64,000 bases of DNA from Rhizobium sp. NFR07 (lineage in GTDB: Bacteria > Pseudomonadota > Alphaproteobacteria > Rhizobiales > Rhizobiaceae). The notes beneath the pieces were generated by a model, which did not search any database, was not told the origin of the DNA, and saw nothing but the letters and a program-made list of their open reading frames with translations. Location of the stretch: assembly GCF_900111905.1 (NCBI RefSeq), contig NZ_FOKM01000014.1, forward strand, positions 62,001 to 126,000, in the 5' to 3' direction. The position numbers and the translations under genes were made by a program. Below, piece after piece: positions 61,866 to 64,000 of the stretch (position 1 is the first letter of the stretch; each line of letters opens with the position of its first letter).

Positions 61866-62882
61866 ATGAAGCTTGAAGACATCCCCCGCCTCTCCCTTGG
61901 CTTCCTGCCGACGCCGATCGAAAAGCTGGAGCGGCTGAGCGCGGAACTTGGCATCTCGCTCTCCGTCAAGCGCGACGATTTCACCGGCTTCGGCGGCGGC
62001 GGCAACAAGGTTCGCAAGCTTGAATATCTGATGGCCGACGCGGTGGCGCAGGGCGTCAAGGTGCTGATCACGACCGGCGGTCACCAGTCCAACCATGCCC
62101 GTATGACCGCAGCCGCGGCCCGGAAATTCGGCATGAAGCCGATCCTCGTGCTGCGCGGCAACCGCCCAGATCTCTATCAGGGCAATCTCCTGCTCGACCA
62201 TCTGTTCGGCTCGGACATCGTTTTCCTTGATCCGGACGCCTATTTCACCGAAATCAACCCGCGCATGCAGCATCATGCGAGCGAGGTCGAAGCGCGTGGC
62301 GAGAAGGCCTATATCATCCCGCTCGGCGGCGCCTCCGCACTCGGCGCCATGGGCTATGTCAATGCTGTCAAGGAACTCGCCGAGCAATATGCCGCCTCCG
62401 GCACTGCCACGCCGGATTACATCATCGCTCCGGTCGGATCCGGCGGCACGCTCGCCGGCCTGCATGTCGGCTGCGCCATGTTCATGCCGAAGACCGAAGT
62501 GGTCGGCATTGCCGTGACCGGCAGCGCCGTCCCTTTCAGTGAGCGCATCGCGGTGATGGCCAGTGCGGCGGCGGAACTACTCGACTACGAACGGCGCTGG
62601 ACGGCCGACGAGATCCGCATCGAGAACGACTATATCGGTCCCGGTTATTCTATCCCCTCCGAGGCTGGCAATGCCGCTATTAAGCTGGCTGGCAAGTCGG
62701 AAGGCGTTCTGCTTGACCCCGTCTACACCGGCAAGGCTTTTGCCGGCATTATCGGCTGCGTCGAGGCGGGCAGCGTCGCCAAGGGCAGCTCGGTTCTCTT
62801 TATCCATTGCGGCGGATCGCCGGCGCTCTATCCTTTCGCAGGCCAGCTGACCAGCGACCTCAACACCGGCTTGGCAGGCTGA
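61866..62882 (+). CDS. dcyD: D-cysteine desulfhydrase / ACC-deaminase-family PLP enzyme
   Basis: A 338-residue fold-type II PLP enzyme: GGGNKVRKLEYLMADA near 44-59 with the Schiff-base Lys, GGHQSNHARMTAAAARKFG near 71-89, and GSGGTLAGLHVG binding the phosphate. D-Cysteine desulfhydrase makes pyruvate, H2S and ammonia; ACC deaminase is the other family function. I prefer the first because of the sulfur genes nearby, but cannot separate them from sequence alone. ATG 61866 follows GAGG at eight bases; GTG 61815 is in frame but overlaps the putative operator's promoter region. Confidence 0.82.
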   Translation: MKLEDIPRLSLGFLPTPIEKLERLSAELGISLSVKRDDFTGFGGGGNKVRKLEYLMADAVAQGVKVLITTGGHQSNHARMTAAAARKFGMKPILVLRGNRPDLYQGNLLLDHLFGSDIVFLDPDAYFTEINPRMQHHASEVEARGEKAYIIPLGGASALGAMGYVNAVKELAEQYAASGTATPDYIIAPVGSGGTLAGLHVGCAMFMPKTEVVGIAVTGSAVPFSERIAVMASAAAELLDYERRWTADEIRIENDYIGPGYSIPSEAGNAAIKLAGKSEGVLLDPVYTGKAFAGIIGCVEAGSVAKGSSVLFIHCGGSPALYPFAGQLTSDLNTGLAG

Positions 62883-62885
62883 ACC

Positions 62886-64000
62886 ATGGCCTATCGCATC
62901 GGATGTGACGTCGGCGGCACTTTCACCGACCTCTGCCTCTTCGAGGAAGAAACCGGCAAGACCTTCTTCGTGAAGACGCCGACCACGACCGGCCATCAGG
63001 CCACGGCCGTGGTCAATGCCGCCCGTAGCGCGCTTGGCATGGCCGGCCTTGCCGCCCATGAACTGTCCGGTTTTGCCCATGGCACGACGGTTGCGACCAA
63101 TGCGATTTTGGAAAGGCGCGGTGCCCGCACCGCGCTTCTCATCACCCGCGGTTTTCGCGATGTTCTGGCGATCGGTCGCCAGTCCCGCGCCCATCTCTAT
63201 GATCAGTATGCCCGCAAGCCGGAGCCGCTGGTCCCTCGCGAATTCATCTATGAAATCGACGAGCGGCTCGCACCGGACGGCAGCGTCACCCACGCCCTCG
63301 ATGAAGAGACCGTTCGCAGCGCCGTTAGCGCAATGCTTGCCGCCGGGATCGAGACGGTCGCAATCTCCTTCCTGCATTCCTATGCCAACCCGGACCATGA
63401 ACAGCGGGTGGCAGCCATCGTCCGCGACATGGCATCGGAGATCCGGATCTCGATTTCCTCCGACGTTCTGGCGGAACCCGGCGAGTTCGAACGCACCTCG
63501 ACGACGGTCATGAACGCCTATCTCATGCCGCCGCTGAAGGACTATCTGGAGCGCATCGCCAATACGCTGATCGCCGACGGCGTTACGGCAGAGCCCGCCA
63601 TCATGCAGTCCGGTGGCGGCGTCATGCCAATCGAAACGGCAAGCGGTGTCAAGGCCGTCCATACCTGTCTTTCCGGACCCGCGGCCGGCATGATCGGCGC
63701 ACGCCGTTTCGCCGAGGCCGCTGGTTACAAAAATGTCGTGACGATCGACATGGGCGGCACCAGTTTCGATGTCGGCCTGATCGAGAACGGCCATATCCTT
63801 ACCCGCTATGAGAGCGAGATCGAAGGCTTTCCGCTGCGCGTGCCGATGTTCGACATCATCACGCTTGGCGCAGGCGGCGGCTCGATTGCCCATGTGGATG
63901 CCGGCGGCCTGTTGAAGGTCGGCCCGGAAAGCGCCGGTGCCCGCCCGGGCCCGGCCGCCTACGGCAAGGGCGGTGACCGCCCGACCGTCACCGACGCCAA
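62886..64000 (+). CDS. hyuA: HyuA-type hydantoinase/oxoprolinase subunit, 3' end beyond the window
   Basis: Starting at ATG 62886, three bases after the previous stop, 371 residues are open to the right edge. ASKHA-type motifs are present: GCDVGGTFTDLCLFEEETGK (6-25), HGTTVATNAILERRG, GFAH, TIDMGGTSFDVGLI and GAGGGSIAHVDAGGL. HyuA works with HyuB to hydrolyse a cyclic amide such as hydantoin, 5-oxoproline or a thiohydantoin analogue with ATP. A HyuB gene is expected just beyond the window. It differs from the fused enzyme at 34435-38295 and is not a recent duplicate. Confidence 0.9.
   Translation, partial: MAYRIGCDVGGTFTDLCLFEEETGKTFFVKTPTTTGHQATAVVNAARSALGMAGLAAHELSGFAHGTTVATNAILERRGARTALLITRGFRDVLAIGRQSRAHLYDQYARKPEPLVPREFIYEIDERLAPDGSVTHALDEETVRSAVSAMLAAGIETVAISFLHSYANPDHEQRVAAIVRDMASEIRISISSDVLAEPGEFERTSTTVMNAYLMPPLKDYLERIANTLIADGVTAEPAIMQSGGGVMPIETASGVKAVHTCLSGPAAGMIGARRFAEAAGYKNVVTIDMGGTSFDVGLIENGHILTRYESEIEGFPLRVPMFDIITLGAGGGSIAHVDAGGLLKVGPESAGARPGPAAYGKGGDRPTVTDA

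Noticed and set aside
1..64000. CRISPR array, tRNA or rRNA genes, transposase or integrase genes
   Set aside because: Searched by eye on both strands; no regularly spaced repeats, no tRNA-like cloverleaf and no mobile-element protein was found.

Overview
The window is about 64 kb of GC-rich DNA with dense operons, many ATGA/GTGA/TAATG gene overlaps and a very high share of ABC transporters. Gene content (proteobacterial iolC-DUF2090 fusion, Ugp and AfuABC-like importers, DUF930, many LacI/LysR/IclR/GntR regulators) and a RIME-like intergenic repeat fit an alphaproteobacterium of the Rhizobiaceae (Rhizobium/Agrobacterium/Shinella type). The almost purely catabolic content suggests a plasmid, chromid or accessory chromosomal region. 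No rRNA, tRNA, CRISPR array, transposase or replication gene was seen, so replicon type is inference only.

Layout. (1) 1-4.5 kb: a partial PLP lyase of the MetC type, a divergent LysR regulator and a polar amino-acid ABC importer. (2) 4.5-5.5 kb: no convincing gene. (3) 5.5-18.1 kb: a complete myo-inositol operon on the minus strand (idhA, periplasmic binding protein, permease, ATPase, second Gfo/Idh dehydrogenase, iolC, iolD, iolE, iolB, TIM-barrel isomerase) with a divergent LacI regulator and a striking double operator between them. (4) 18.1-31.3 kb: a LacI-controlled block with an AfuABC-like sugar-phosphate importer, an inositol-monophosphatase-family phosphatase, a UgpBAEC-like importer, a Na/Pi-cotransporter/PhoU protein, then broken remnants of an acid phosphatase (aphA) and of an ABC ATPase. 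I read this as an organophosphate uptake, dephosphorylation and Pi-disposal module. (5) 31.4-33.4 kb: DUF930, Nudix, a small hypothetical protein and gene-poor DNA. (6) 33.4-45 kb: IclR regulator, a fused HyuA-HyuB hydantoinase/oxoprolinase-type enzyme, a Dpp-type peptide ABC importer (five genes) and an M20 amidohydrolase. (7) 45.4-47.1 kb: an SDR and a divergent LysR regulator. (8) 47.3-64 kb: a second peptide-type block. A GntR/FCD regulator, molybdopterin sulfoxide-reductase-like enzyme and metallo-beta-lactamase-fold (persulfide-dioxygenase-like) operon diverges from binding protein, two permeases, M20 peptidase, ornithine-cyclodeaminase-family reductase and rhodanese. These face an operon of FAD amine oxidase, SDR and a double-NBD ABC ATPase, which itself diverges from a D-cysteine-desulfhydrase-like gene and a HyuA gene cut by the right edge.

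The best candidate for an undescribed system is block 8. The same 16-bp A/T-rich, near-palindromic word lies in both of its divergent promoter regions, 10.5 kb apart and in opposite orientation. It ties both ends into one putative GntR regulon whose enzymes converge on sulfur chemistry (sulfoxide reduction, D-cysteine desulfuration, rhodanese, persulfide dioxygenase) and on opening of cyclic amides or peptides. Block 4 is the second candidate: three related 16-bp LacI-type sites join the two importers and phosphatase to the Na/Pi gene. All functional assignments come from reading motifs and family resemblance by eye; no database search was run.
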